Positions 28,108 to 36,039 of a DNA stretch of 64,000 nucleotides are shown in pieces. The stretch lies in assembly GCF_024758505.1 (NCBI RefSeq), contig NZ_CP077970.1, positions 5,952,001 through 6,016,000 of the forward strand. Reading direction: 5' to 3'. A program made the translations under genes and the position numbers. The DNA comes from Bradyrhizobium arachidis (lineage in GTDB: Bacteria > Pseudomonadota > Alphaproteobacteria > Rhizobiales > Xanthobacteraceae). The first letter of the stretch is position 1. Each line of letters begins with the position of its first letter. The notes under the pieces are model-generated. The model was not told the DNA's origin, made no database searches, and saw only the letters and a list, made by a program, of their open reading frames with translations.

Positions 28108-29753
28108 TAGCGCCGTACCTTGATGCCGGCGACCTCGCGGTCCCAGGTATCCGCCGTCACGCCCGCATCGCGGAGCGCACCCTTCTTGATCTTGCCGTTC
28201 TCCGTCAGCGGCATCGCGCTGACGATGCGCACATAGCGGGGAATCGCGAAATAAGCGATCTGCCCTTCGCAATGCCTGACGATGTCCACGGGTTCCAGCG
28301 ACTGGCCGGGCTCCAGAAGAATTGCGGCTGCGACCTCGTCCTCACCCAGCTCCGACGGCAGCGGATAGATCGCGCAGGCCGCGACTGCCGGATGGGATGA
28401 AATGGTCTGCTCGACCTCCCATGACGACACGTTCTCGCCCCGCCTGCGGATCGAATCCTTCATGCGATCGATGAAGCGGTAATGTCCGTCCGAATCGCGC
28501 ACGACGCGATCGCCGGAATGGAACCAGAGGTTTCGCCACGCCTCGACCGTCTTCTCCGGCATGCCAAAATATCCAGTTGCAAACGCAAAGGGCTCTTTCG
28601 CGCGAAGCACGAGCTCACCCGCCTGCCCGTCCGGGAGAGCCGAATCGTTCTCGTCCACGATCCCTGCCTCGATGCCGTCGGCGAGGTAGCCCATCGTCCC
28701 CGGACGGTCCGACGGGATGGTGCCTGCGAACACAAAGTTAGTCTCAGTCGAGCCGTAGCCGTCGACGAGCGGCACACCGAACCGTTCGAGGAAGGGATGG
28801 TGGATCTGCGGCGGCACACCGCCGCCAAGCGCAACGCGAAGCCGGTGCGCGGAGTCGTCGGCAGTTGCCGGCTGCGCCAGCAGCATCGAGGCCATGGCGC
28901 CGAGCAGATAGCCGACTGTCGCCTCGTGTCGACGCGCCGCGGCCCAGAAGCCGGATGCGGAAAACTTTGGCTCCAGCACATAGGTGCAGCCGTTCAGGAC
29001 GGCCTGATAGAACGCGTTCAGCGCATTGGTATGAAACAGCGGCAGCGTCGTGAACAGCACGTCGCCTTCGCTGATGCCAAGCGCGCGCGCCGAATAGATC
29101 CCCCACCAGAACAGTTGCGCCTGTGGACAGCACACGCCCTTTGCTGGCCCGGTGGTGCCCGACGTGTAGAGGATGGCGACGGTGTCGCCCGGACGCACGG
29201 CACCGGCCGGTGCTCCTGCTCCGAGAGTCGGCAGCGGCATCGGCGAAAGCCGTGTGGCCGCCGCTTCGGCGGGAGACCCGATCACCCACGTCTGCGACGG
29301 CAGCTCGACCTCCGCATCGACGGTGTCGAAGGCGGCAAGGAACGGCGCTTCGACGACGAGCAGCGCGGGACGCGAATTGCGCAGGATGTGCGAAAGCTGG
29401 AAGCCGCGCAGCGCCGTATTGATCGGGACGACGATCGCGCCCAGCCACGCGCAGCCGAGATAGACCTGGAGAAACTCCGGCCGGTTCGAACACATCAACG
29501 CGACCCGCTCGCCGGGCTCGATCCCTGCGTCGACCAGTGTCTGCGCGGATGCGGCCGCGATCGCCGCAGTCTGTGCATAGGTCCAGCGCGTCTCGCCGGC
29601 GACCAGCAGGACGCCATCGCCGTAGCGCTCGGCCTGCCGTGCGAGGATCGTGGAGAGAATACGATCAGGCGGCGGAAATAGCTCGACCGCGCGCGACCAG
29701 GCCGGCGCTACGTTGCGCTCTCTGACTCCTGCCTGCAAATTGCTCTCCGTCAC
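28107..29753 (-). CDS. AMP-forming acyl-CoA ligase, 548 aa
   Basis: Adenylate-forming enzyme. Core motifs: L-Y-T-S-G-T-T-G-P-A-K-G (AMP-binding), D-G-Y-G-S-T-E-T, Y-R-F-I-D-R-M-K-D-S-I-R-R-R-G-E-N, and the C-terminal catalytic lysine segment N-G-K-I-K-K-G. It resembles the CaiC-like/medium-chain and aryl ligase group. The start is GTG at 29753. It is the last gene of the minus-strand operon racemase-Ohr-thiolase-DUF35/SDR-cyclase-binding protein-ligase. It could activate an oxindole-acetate or another aromatic acid; a second ligase is at 57716. Confidence 0.88.
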   Translation of the reverse strand: MTESNLQAGVRERNVAPAWSRAVELFPPPDRILSTILARQAERYGDGVLLVAGETRWTYAQTAAIAAASAQTLVDAGIEPGERVALMCSNRPEFLQVYLGCAWLGAIVVPINTALRGFQLSHILRNSRPALLVVEAPFLAAFDTVDAEVELPSQTWVIGSPAEAAATRLSPMPLPTLGAGAPAGAVRPGDTVAILYTSGTTGPAKGVCCPQAQLFWWGIYSARALGISEGDVLFTTLPLFHTNALNAFYQAVLNGCTYVLEPKFSASGFWAAARRHEATVGYLLGAMASMLLAQPATADDSAHRLRVALGGGVPPQIHHPFLERFGVPLVDGYGSTETNFVFAGTIPSDRPGTMGYLADGIEAGIVDENDSALPDGQAGELVLRAKEPFAFATGYFGMPEKTVEAWRNLWFHSGDRVVRDSDGHYRFIDRMKDSIRRRGENVSSWEVEQTISSHPAVAACAIYPLPSELGEDEVAAAILLEPGQSLEPVDIVRHCEGQIAYFAIPRYVRIVSAMPLTENGKIKKGALRDAGVTADTWDREVAGIKVRR

Positions 29754-29762
29754 GGCCTTCGC

Positions 29763-30920
29763 TCAGGGCAGCAACTTGTATTTGCCGTCCTCGATCTGAA
29801 CCAGGATACGCGAGCGGTCGTCGACGCCATGCCGGTCCGCCGGCGTATAGGTGTAGACGCCTTGCGTGCCCACCACGTCCTTGGTCGTGAACAGCGCCTG
29901 GCGCAGCGCGGTGCGGAATTCCGGCGAACCCGGCTTGGCGCCGGTCGCCATCGCACGCTTGGCCGCATCGGCAAACACCAACCAGCCGTCGAAGGAGTAG
30001 GACGAGAACGAGTCGGTCGGCGCCTCGCCGTTCGCCTTCTCGAACGCGGAGCGAAACGCCAGCGCTACCTTCTGGATCGGATTGCTCGCCGGCAATTGCT
30101 CGGCCGCGGTGACCGGCCCGGTCGGGCAGATGATGCCGTTGGCCGCCTTGCCGGCCAGCCGCAGGAAGTCGGCGCTGATCATCCCGTGATTGCCGTAGAG
30201 CGGCCCCTTGTAGCCGCGTTCGGAGAGCGCAATGACCGGGAGCGCGCCGGGCGTGCCGGTGCCACCGAGCATGATGGCATCGGGTTTGGCTGCGAGCGCG
30301 CGCAGCACCTGCGCCGTCACAGAGGAGTCGGATCGCGCGTAACGCTCGTTGGCGATGACCTTGATGTCGGCCGTCTTCGCAGCTTGCTCGAGCGAATTGT
30401 ACATGAGGTCGCCGAACGCGTCGGAGAAGCCGATGAACGCGACGGTCTTGAGACCCCGCGCCTTCATATGGTCGACGATGCCCTGGACGAGCAAAGGCGT
30501 TGGCTGCGGCGTCTGCACCACCCACGGGCCACCATCGCCAGGCGGCACGGGTGCGATCGGCGACACCGCGATCATCGGCACCTTCATCTCGATCGCGGCG
30601 GTTGCCATCGCTAGCGTCTGCGGCGCGCCTGATGTGCCGATGAGAATATCAACCTTCTCCTGTTCGACGAGCTTGCGCGCGTTGCGGGTCGACGCGGTCG
30701 GATCGGACCCGTCGTCGAGCTGGATGATGCGCAGCTTCTCGCCATTGATCTCGCCGATAGAGGCCTGGCCCGCCGCGATCCCCTTGCCGTTGGGAATCCC
30801 GATCGACGACACTGGCCCGCTAAGGCCGGTGACGAAGCCGACGAGAATCTCCGCTTGCGCCACCTGCGGAATGGCGAGGAGCAGCGCGGTCGAGGCCAGC
30901 AGGTTTTTGATTGACTTCAT
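29763..30920 (-). CDS. ABC transporter substrate-binding protein (branched-chain amino acid type), 385 aa
   Basis: Periplasmic Leu/Ile/Val-type binding protein with a signal peptide ending A-Q-A-E. The mature start I-L-V-G-F-V-T-G-L-S-G-P and the later D-D-G-S-D-P-T and G-T-S-G-A-P-Q-T-L-A-M segments are typical. It is closely similar along its length to the binding protein at 36040. In Variovorax, an SBP of the auxin locus (IadK2) binds indole-3-acetate; this protein may play the same part. The start at 30920 was chosen over 30968, which adds a basic leader before the signal peptide. Confidence 0.88.
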   Translation of the reverse strand: MKSIKNLLASTALLLAIPQVAQAEILVGFVTGLSGPVSSIGIPNGKGIAAGQASIGEINGEKLRIIQLDDGSDPTASTRNARKLVEQEKVDILIGTSGAPQTLAMATAAIEMKVPMIAVSPIAPVPPGDGGPWVVQTPQPTPLLVQGIVDHMKARGLKTVAFIGFSDAFGDLMYNSLEQAAKTADIKVIANERYARSDSSVTAQVLRALAAKPDAIMLGGTGTPGALPVIALSERGYKGPLYGNHGMISADFLRLAGKAANGIICPTGPVTAAEQLPASNPIQKVALAFRSAFEKANGEAPTDSFSSYSFDGWLVFADAAKRAMATGAKPGSPEFRTALRQALFTTKDVVGTQGVYTYTPADRHGVDDRSRILVQIEDGKYKLLP

Positions 30921-30975
30921 GGCACCTGTCTTTCGTGAGTGTTTCTTGTTCTGATTGGCAAGCGCCACTCGTTCG

Positions 30976-31758
30976 TCAGTTCGACCCGACCAGAGCGATC
31001 ACGCGGAGCGGACTGCCGGAGCCGTTCTGGATCTTGAGTGGCGATGCCACGATGACCGCGCCGGTGGCCGGAAGCTGGTCCAGATTGCAGAGGCACTGCA
31101 AACCGTAGCGACCCGCGCCGTGCAGAAAGTGATGCGCCGGATAAGGCGGGTCCATATGTCCGGCCTGCCCGGCATCGGTGCCGATGGTCTCGGTGCCGAA
31201 GCCGATGACGCCGCGCTCCTCGACCAGCCACTTCATCACGGCCGGGTTCGGACCCGGCGTATGCGCGCCGTCATCCCTGAGATTGGCGTAGTCGCGCCAA
31301 CCCTTCTTGGACCAGTCGGTCCGCAGCAGAACCCAGTGACGCGCGGGAATCTTTCCGTGTTGGGCTTCCCAGGCCTCGACAATAGGCACGGTCAGCAAAA
31401 AGTCCGGGTCCTTTGCGGCTTGCGCGGAGCAGTCGATGACGCAGGCCGGCGCGATCATGTCCTTGGCCGGCATGGTGTCGACCGCGTTGTTCGGAAGATC
31501 CTTGCCGGTGAACCAGTGGATCGGTGCGTCGAAATGCGTGCCGGTGTGCTCGCCGAAGGTGACGTTATTCCAGTACCAGGCGGGACCGCGACCGTCGTAA
31601 CGCGAGATCTCCTGGATGCGCACGGGTGCGGCTTGGCCGAACTCCGGCGGCAGCACGATGACGGGGAAGTCCGGACTGAGCGTAAAAGTCAGGTCGACGA
31701 CGCGCACTGCGCCGGAGGAAACCGCATTTGCCAGCTCCAGGAGACTCTTGGTTTGCAT
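30976..31758 (-). CDS. Cyclase family hydrolase, probable isatin hydrolase, 260 aa
   Basis: Metal-dependent hydrolase of the cyclase/kynurenine-formamidase family. The metal motif H-x-G-T-H-x-D-x-P-x-H is at residues 71-81 (His71, His75, Asp77, His81), followed by W-F-T-G-K-D. The E-H-T-G-T-H-F-D-A-P-I-H-W wording and the D-P-D-x-L-L-T and W-V-L-L-R-T-D-W segments fit known isatin hydrolases, which open isatin to isatinate and occur in bradyrhizobia. In this locus it would take isatin from the IAA side-chain removal step. GGAGGA precedes the ATG at 31758. Kynurenine formamidase is the main alternative. Confidence 0.8.
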   Translation of the reverse strand: MQTKSLLELANAVSSGAVRVVDLTFTLSPDFPVIVLPPEFGQAAPVRIQEISRYDGRGPAWYWNNVTFGEHTGTHFDAPIHWFTGKDLPNNAVDTMPAKDMIAPACVIDCSAQAAKDPDFLLTVPIVEAWEAQHGKIPARHWVLLRTDWSKKGWRDYANLRDDGAHTPGPNPAVMKWLVEERGVIGFGTETIGTDAGQAGHMDPPYPAHHFLHGAGRYGLQCLCNLDQLPATGAVIVASPLKIQNGSGSPLRVIALVGSN

Positions 31759-31792
31759 CGTCACGTCCTCCGGCTTGGTTGAAGTTTCGATT

Positions 31793-33034
31793 TTATCTGT
31801 CGAGCTCGCGCTCGAGTGCTTTCGGATTGGCCGCGAGACGCTGCCGGATCTCTTCGGCGACATCCCCGACATACATCTCTTCCAGTCCGCTCCTGAGCCC
31901 CGACACTATGGCCAGCGCGATCGCACGCGGCGCCACTTTTGGCGGCGGCACGGTCTGGAACCATTCGGTATCGACGGGACCGGTGAAGAGGTTCATGACC
32001 TTGACGCCGCCGGGCCTCAGCTCGCTGCGAAGGCAATGCGACAGCGACAGGCAGGCCGCTTGCGAGGCCGAATAGGCGCCGAAGGCGGGCCAGTTCGCGA
32101 GGGCATAGACCGAGAGGATGTTGACCCAGGCGACACTGTTGTTGATGCCGTCGGCCCCGCGCATCCGCATCGCCGGCCCAAAGGCCTGCGCAAGATTGAT
32201 GAAGCCGAGATAGGCCTGGTCGACTTCGTCCCGCGCGATGCTCGTGCCCTTGCGGTCCAGCAGGCCGCCGGGCCGCACATATTCGGTTGTGTTGACGAGG
32301 ATATCGACCTTGCCGCCGATATCGGCCGCGAGGTCGGTGGCGGACTTTTCATCGGCAGCGTCGAGCGCGACGATCTCGATCCCGTCCTGCCCGCGCAGCA
32401 GCTTTTCACCGGCAAACGGCCGCCACGGTTCTGCGACGCCGACGAACACGGTCTTTGCGCCGGCGGCCTTCAACGCGGCAACGGCTTCCTGACCGACGAC
32501 GGTCCGGCCATTGGTCACGAGCACGCGCCTGAATTTTGGATCCGCGGTCATCTCACGCCACTGCTTGTCGTCTGCCATGTTGGGCGTCTCCCCCTCCGGT
32601 CGGGCAAAGGCCACCGCCTGGCCGGCCTTGTCGAGCTGAAGCGACATGCTGATAGCCGCGCCCTCCGCGCAGTCGGCATGGAGATGCGCAACGATGGTCG
32701 GGCCGCAGTCCATCTTGACGAGGCCGATCCGCCACGGCGCCCGCTCGCGAAAATATACGTCGCTCGGCACGCGCGCAGTGGTCTCGGCGAGCAGCACGCC
32801 GCGGCGCGGCGCATCGACGAATCCAAGATCGGCCGACAGGCAGGACGGGCACGCTTCACGCGCGGGATAGGCAAAAGCGCCGCAAGCCTCGCAGCGCTGC
32901 AGCATGAAGCGTCCTTCGGCTGCGGCGCGCGTAAAACCGTGCGATCGCCTGCTGCGCGGGCGCGGCGGCGACGTCGGCAGCCGCGTCCGCAGCAATGGAT
33001 TCTTGCGCTTGGGCGGCTCAATCGGATCGATCAT
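31793..33034 (-). CDS. DUF35 zinc-ribbon/OB-fold fused to an SDR-like domain, 413 aa
   Basis: Residues ~40-145 form a DUF35 unit: a zinc ribbon with Cys48, Cys51, Cys62 and Cys65, then an OB-fold. Residues ~165-405 form a Rossmann SDR-like domain. The usual SDR catalytic Y-x3-K is Y-S-A-S-Q here, so the Lys is missing, and the glycine motif is altered (T-N-G-R-T-V-V-G). DUF35 proteins act as partners of thiolase-fold enzymes, and a thiolase gene lies directly upstream with an ATGA overlap. The pair therefore probably forms one complex; the SDR part may be structural or act without redox chemistry. Confidence 0.82.
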   Translation of the reverse strand: MIDPIEPPKRKNPLLRTRLPTSPPRPRSRRSHGFTRAAAEGRFMLQRCEACGAFAYPAREACPSCLSADLGFVDAPRRGVLLAETTARVPSDVYFRERAPWRIGLVKMDCGPTIVAHLHADCAEGAAISMSLQLDKAGQAVAFARPEGETPNMADDKQWREMTADPKFRRVLVTNGRTVVGQEAVAALKAAGAKTVFVGVAEPWRPFAGEKLLRGQDGIEIVALDAADEKSATDLAADIGGKVDILVNTTEYVRPGGLLDRKGTSIARDEVDQAYLGFINLAQAFGPAMRMRGADGINNSVAWVNILSVYALANWPAFGAYSASQAACLSLSHCLRSELRPGGVKVMNLFTGPVDTEWFQTVPPPKVAPRAIALAIVSGLRSGLEEMYVGDVAEEIRQRLAANPKALERELDR

Positions 33035-34209
33035 CGCGAAGGCCCTGCAAAGATCGCAGCGCCGGAGGCAAGTCCGCGATCGTAGTTGATCATACCGAAA
33101 CCCGAGGCCAAACCGAGGCTCGCATTCTTCACCTGTGTGGGCCCTGCGGTTCCCAAGACCTGCCGCAGCCCTTCGACCAGCCCGAGATAGGCACCGGCGG
33201 CGCCCGCCTGCCCGGCCGATAGCTGGCCGCCCGAGGTGTTGTGCGGGAAATCGCCGTCAATGGTGAGGTCGTGCGCGCGCACGAAGGCGGCGCCCTCGCC
33301 CTTGCCGCAGAAGCCGAGGTCCTCGAACTGCATCATCGTGATGACGGGGTAGTCGTCATAGGTCTGCACGAACGAGAGATCGTCAGCCTTCACGCCGGCC
33401 ATCGCATAGAGCTCGCCGATGTCCATCGCCCAGCCGCCGCGCACCTGCATCGGATCGTCGGCGAACGCGTTGTGCCGCTCGATCGTCGACAGAAGTCTTG
33501 CAGCAGGCAGCCCCAGCGATTTGGCGGTCTCGTCCCGCATTACCAAAAAGGCCTCGGCGCCGGCGCAGGGCATGACGCAGTCGAAGAGGTGGATGGGATC
33601 GGAAATCGGACGGGCTGCCAGATATTGCTCGATCGTCAGCGGCGTCTTCATCAGCGCGTGCGGATTGCGTAACGCATTGGCGCGTTGGGCCACCGCGATC
33701 TGGCCTATATCCTCGCGCGTGATGCCAAAGGTCCGCATGTAGTTGCGGGCAATGAGCGCAAAACTCGAATTGGCGCCACCCGCGCCGTAGGGGTAGACGG
33801 CGTCCTGGTTGAAGCGCGAGAAATTCTCCAGCGTCAGGCGAAAGGAATCGACGTGGTTGGTGTCGCCGGCGATGCACGCCACGATGTCGGCATCCCGCGC
33901 CTGCACCGCGCGCGCCGCCTTGCGCAACGCCGCAATCGCGCTGGCACCGCCGAGCGGAATCGTATCCAGCCATCGCACGCAGAGCCCAAAGTGCTGCGTC
34001 AGGCCGACGCCGCTGTCCGTGCCCATGGTGAAGCTGGAGACGCAGAGACCGTCGATATCGGATGCCTTGATGCCGGCCTGCGCGACGAGCCCGGCGAGCG
34101 CGCGGCCGATCCACCACTGCGCGCTTTCGATGGAATAGCGCACATAGGGCACGGTGACGGGCGCGGCCATCACGACGCCGTCATAGGGGGTGCGCAGCGA
34201 AGTCGTCAC
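33031..34209 (-). CDS. Thiolase-fold protein lacking thiolase catalytic residues (Ltp2-like), 392 aa
   Basis: SCP2-type thiolase fold over the full length. At the nucleophile position, where true thiolases have Cys, the sequence reads L-G-G-A-S-A-I (residues ~86-92). The late G-H-P motif reads S-A-G-Q-A-G, so the His is also missing. The E-D-L-G-F-C-G-K-G-E segment and the Tyr-rich Q-T-Y-D-D-Y-P are kept, as in Ltp2-type aldolases that work with a DUF35 partner on tertiary 3-hydroxyacyl-CoAs. That fits cleavage of a 3-hydroxy-oxindole-acetyl-CoA into isatin and acetyl-CoA. The function is inferred. Confidence 0.85.
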   Translation of the reverse strand: MTTSLRTPYDGVVMAAPVTVPYVRYSIESAQWWIGRALAGLVAQAGIKASDIDGLCVSSFTMGTDSGVGLTQHFGLCVRWLDTIPLGGASAIAALRKAARAVQARDADIVACIAGDTNHVDSFRLTLENFSRFNQDAVYPYGAGGANSSFALIARNYMRTFGITREDIGQIAVAQRANALRNPHALMKTPLTIEQYLAARPISDPIHLFDCVMPCAGAEAFLVMRDETAKSLGLPAARLLSTIERHNAFADDPMQVRGGWAMDIGELYAMAGVKADDLSFVQTYDDYPVITMMQFEDLGFCGKGEGAAFVRAHDLTIDGDFPHNTSGGQLSAGQAGAAGAYLGLVEGLRQVLGTAGPTQVKNASLGLASGFGMINYDRGLASGAAIFAGPSR

Positions 34210-34234
34210 AGCTCGCCTGCCTCGGTCATGCGCC

Positions 34235-34663
34235 TCAGATCACCGTCAGCTTGACGGCAATATTGCCGCGCGTTGCGTTCGAATAGGGGCAACGCTCGTG
34301 CGCGCCCGCGACGACCGATTCCGCGGTCGATTTGTCGACTCCCGGAAGATTGACCTTGAGCTCGACGGCGAGCGCATAGCCGACCGGAACCGGACCCATC
34401 GCGACCTTCGCGGTCACTGACGGTTCTGCCGACGGTACGACCTTCCTTGTGCGCGCCACGAGCTTGACCGCGCCGAGGAAGCACGCGGCATAGCCGGCCG
34501 CAAAGAGCTGCTCGGGATTGGTGCCTTCGCCGCCCGGACCGCCCATCGACTTCGGCAGGGACAGCGACACCGACAACAGGCCGTCGGTGCTGGCGGCCTT
34601 GCCGTCACGGCCACCGGTTGCCGTCACTTCGGTTTCATAGAGAATCTTTTCAGGCGTCATCAT
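34235..34663 (-). CDS. Ohr/OsmC family organic hydroperoxide resistance protein, 142 aa
   Basis: Thiol peroxidase of the Ohr subgroup. The two redox Cys are in place: A-A-C-F-L-G-A (Cys ~61) and E-R-C-P-Y-S-N-A (Cys ~125), with the Ohr-type G-T-N-P-E-Q-L-F-A-A-G-Y. Length is normal. It detoxifies organic hydroperoxides, which an oxygenase-based aromatic pathway can create. It lies between the racemase-like gene and the thiolase gene in the minus-strand operon. The start at 34663 follows GGAGA; a longer reading to 34732 is not supported. Confidence 0.9.
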   Translation of the reverse strand: MMTPEKILYETEVTATGGRDGKAASTDGLLSVSLSLPKSMGGPGGEGTNPEQLFAAGYAACFLGAVKLVARTRKVVPSAEPSVTAKVAMGPVPVGYALAVELKVNLPGVDKSTAESVVAGAHERCPYSNATRGNIAVKLTVI

Positions 34664-34679
34664 ATCCGGTCTCCAGACT

Positions 34680-35462
34680 CTAGCTGCCCTTACGCGCGAG
34701 CAGCGCGCGGAAATCACTCCGCGCCTGGGCACTGGCGCGCTTGAAGCTCGGTCCGCGGCTCGGCTCGGTACCGTTGAGTTGGCGGAGCTGCACCCACATC
34801 TCGGCGCTCTTCAGCGCCACCGCCGCGCAGTTGACGACGGGCGCATGCCCGATCTTGAGGCCGTGCTCCCGTCCGATCAGAAGGCCCGGCAGCACGCCGG
34901 CAGGAATCACGACGTCGGCGCCGCGTTCGATCAGCGGCTGCGCGCAGGCGACGAAATCCTCGATCATGCGGGCGTGCGCGGCCTGATCGCCTGCGAACGC
35001 TCTGGCAAAATCCTCCGGCTTGCAGCCGAGACCGGTGACGTGAACGATGCGGTCACCGATGCCGTAACGCTCGGCCTGCTCGTAGTGCCAGATCTCGAAC
35101 ACGGGATCGAGCGTCACCAGGCCAAGGCGCCGGCCAAGTTGCGAGGCCGCAAGCAGCGTCGCTTCGCCAGTTCCGATCACGGGAATGTCGAGCGCCGAGC
35201 GCAGCTCGTAGAGGCCGGGATCCTGGAAGTGTCCCATCACGAAGGCGTCGAACCCGCTCTCCTCGGCCGCGATGCCGTTGTCGATGGCCTGCACGGCGCA
35301 ACGCAGTTCGGCAAGCCGGCCGAACTCGCGGTCCGGCGGCGAAATCCCCTCGACGTGAATCGTCGTGCCTGCGGCTGCAATGTTGTTGAGGTACTCCGAC
35401 AGCAGCGCCATGTAGGGTGCGTTCACGCTCGCATCAACGAAGCTTTGCCAGAAGATGCGCAT
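34680..35462 (-). CDS. Asp/Glu racemase superfamily protein with one active-site Cys, 260 aa
   Basis: Related to hydantoin racemase, maleate isomerase and arylmalonate decarboxylase. The second active-site Cys is present (Cys212 in V-V-N-C-A-A-V). The first site, usually Cys before D-x-G-L, reads G-H-F-Q-D-P-G-L with His at residue 78. A one-Cys arrangement argues against simple two-base racemisation and leaves isomerase or decarboxylase chemistry open. It is the first gene of the minus-strand operon ending at 28107, with GAGGAG before the ATG. A weak AT-rich copy of the type A operator lies about 55 bases upstream. Confidence 0.78.
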   Translation of the reverse strand: MRIFWQSFVDASVNAPYMALLSEYLNNIAAAGTTIHVEGISPPDREFGRLAELRCAVQAIDNGIAAEESGFDAFVMGHFQDPGLYELRSALDIPVIGTGEATLLAASQLGRRLGLVTLDPVFEIWHYEQAERYGIGDRIVHVTGLGCKPEDFARAFAGDQAAHARMIEDFVACAQPLIERGADVVIPAGVLPGLLIGREHGLKIGHAPVVNCAAVALKSAEMWVQLRQLNGTEPSRGPSFKRASAQARSDFRALLARKGS

Positions 35463-35707
35463 CGTCCTTCTCCTCAAACACTCATGGGAGGATCGGTTCG
35501 TCGGCCGCCGATGAATATATTTCAACCATAAACTAATCGGCGCGTCAAATACGCACGCCGGCGCCCGCGAGGCGCATCGCGCTGCAACAGCGCGCACGGC
35601 CGTTTTTCAGGGGTCTGTGATGAAGGATTTGGCGGATGCGGGCGAAATTGTATGCAGCAACATTTTTTTCTGACAGCCCCGTGACACCTGTTGACGGAGC
35701 CACGGAT

Positions 35708-35729
35708 ATTACTTTAGGCTTTAAGTAAT
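35708..35729. promoter_or_regulatory. 22-bp palindromic operator (type A), second copy
   Basis: Arms ATTACTT and AAGTAAT with an 8-base centre. Read on the minus strand it matches the site at 27289-27310 at 20 of 22 positions. It lies between the divergent racemase operon and the binding-protein operon, with TTGACG 12 bases upstream on the plus strand. Shared control by the MarR at 27523 is inferred. Confidence 0.7.
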
Positions 35730-36039
35730 CCTCCACCGGTCGGGAGCCGGTGGCCATGACAATGATGTTGCAGGGCACCGATTTTGAGAAACTCAATCGT
35801 GTGGGTAGTCGCCGGGCCGGGACAGGCGGCAGCAGCGTCGCCAGTCGCACATCGCGATTTTGGCAACGACCTTTCATCGCTTCGCAAATCGTCCGGTCTA
35901 CGCCGATGCGTCAGCCATTCGAGCGGCCAGCGTCGCCATGGCTGCTGACATCAAGCGAAACGAACTCCTTTTGGCCTCGCCTGTTGTTCGGCGCTGCAGC
36001 AACGCTTTCATACCCTTTTATCAACGGAGGAGAACGCAT
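35730..36039 (+). other. Long leader before the ABC importer operon, no convincing gene
   Basis: About 310 bases separate the operator from the ATG of the binding protein. A short reading frame (35750-36055) overlaps the binding-protein start and has no family features. No riboswitch was recognised. The region ends with a good GGAGG ribosome site at 36026-36030. Confidence 0.4.
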
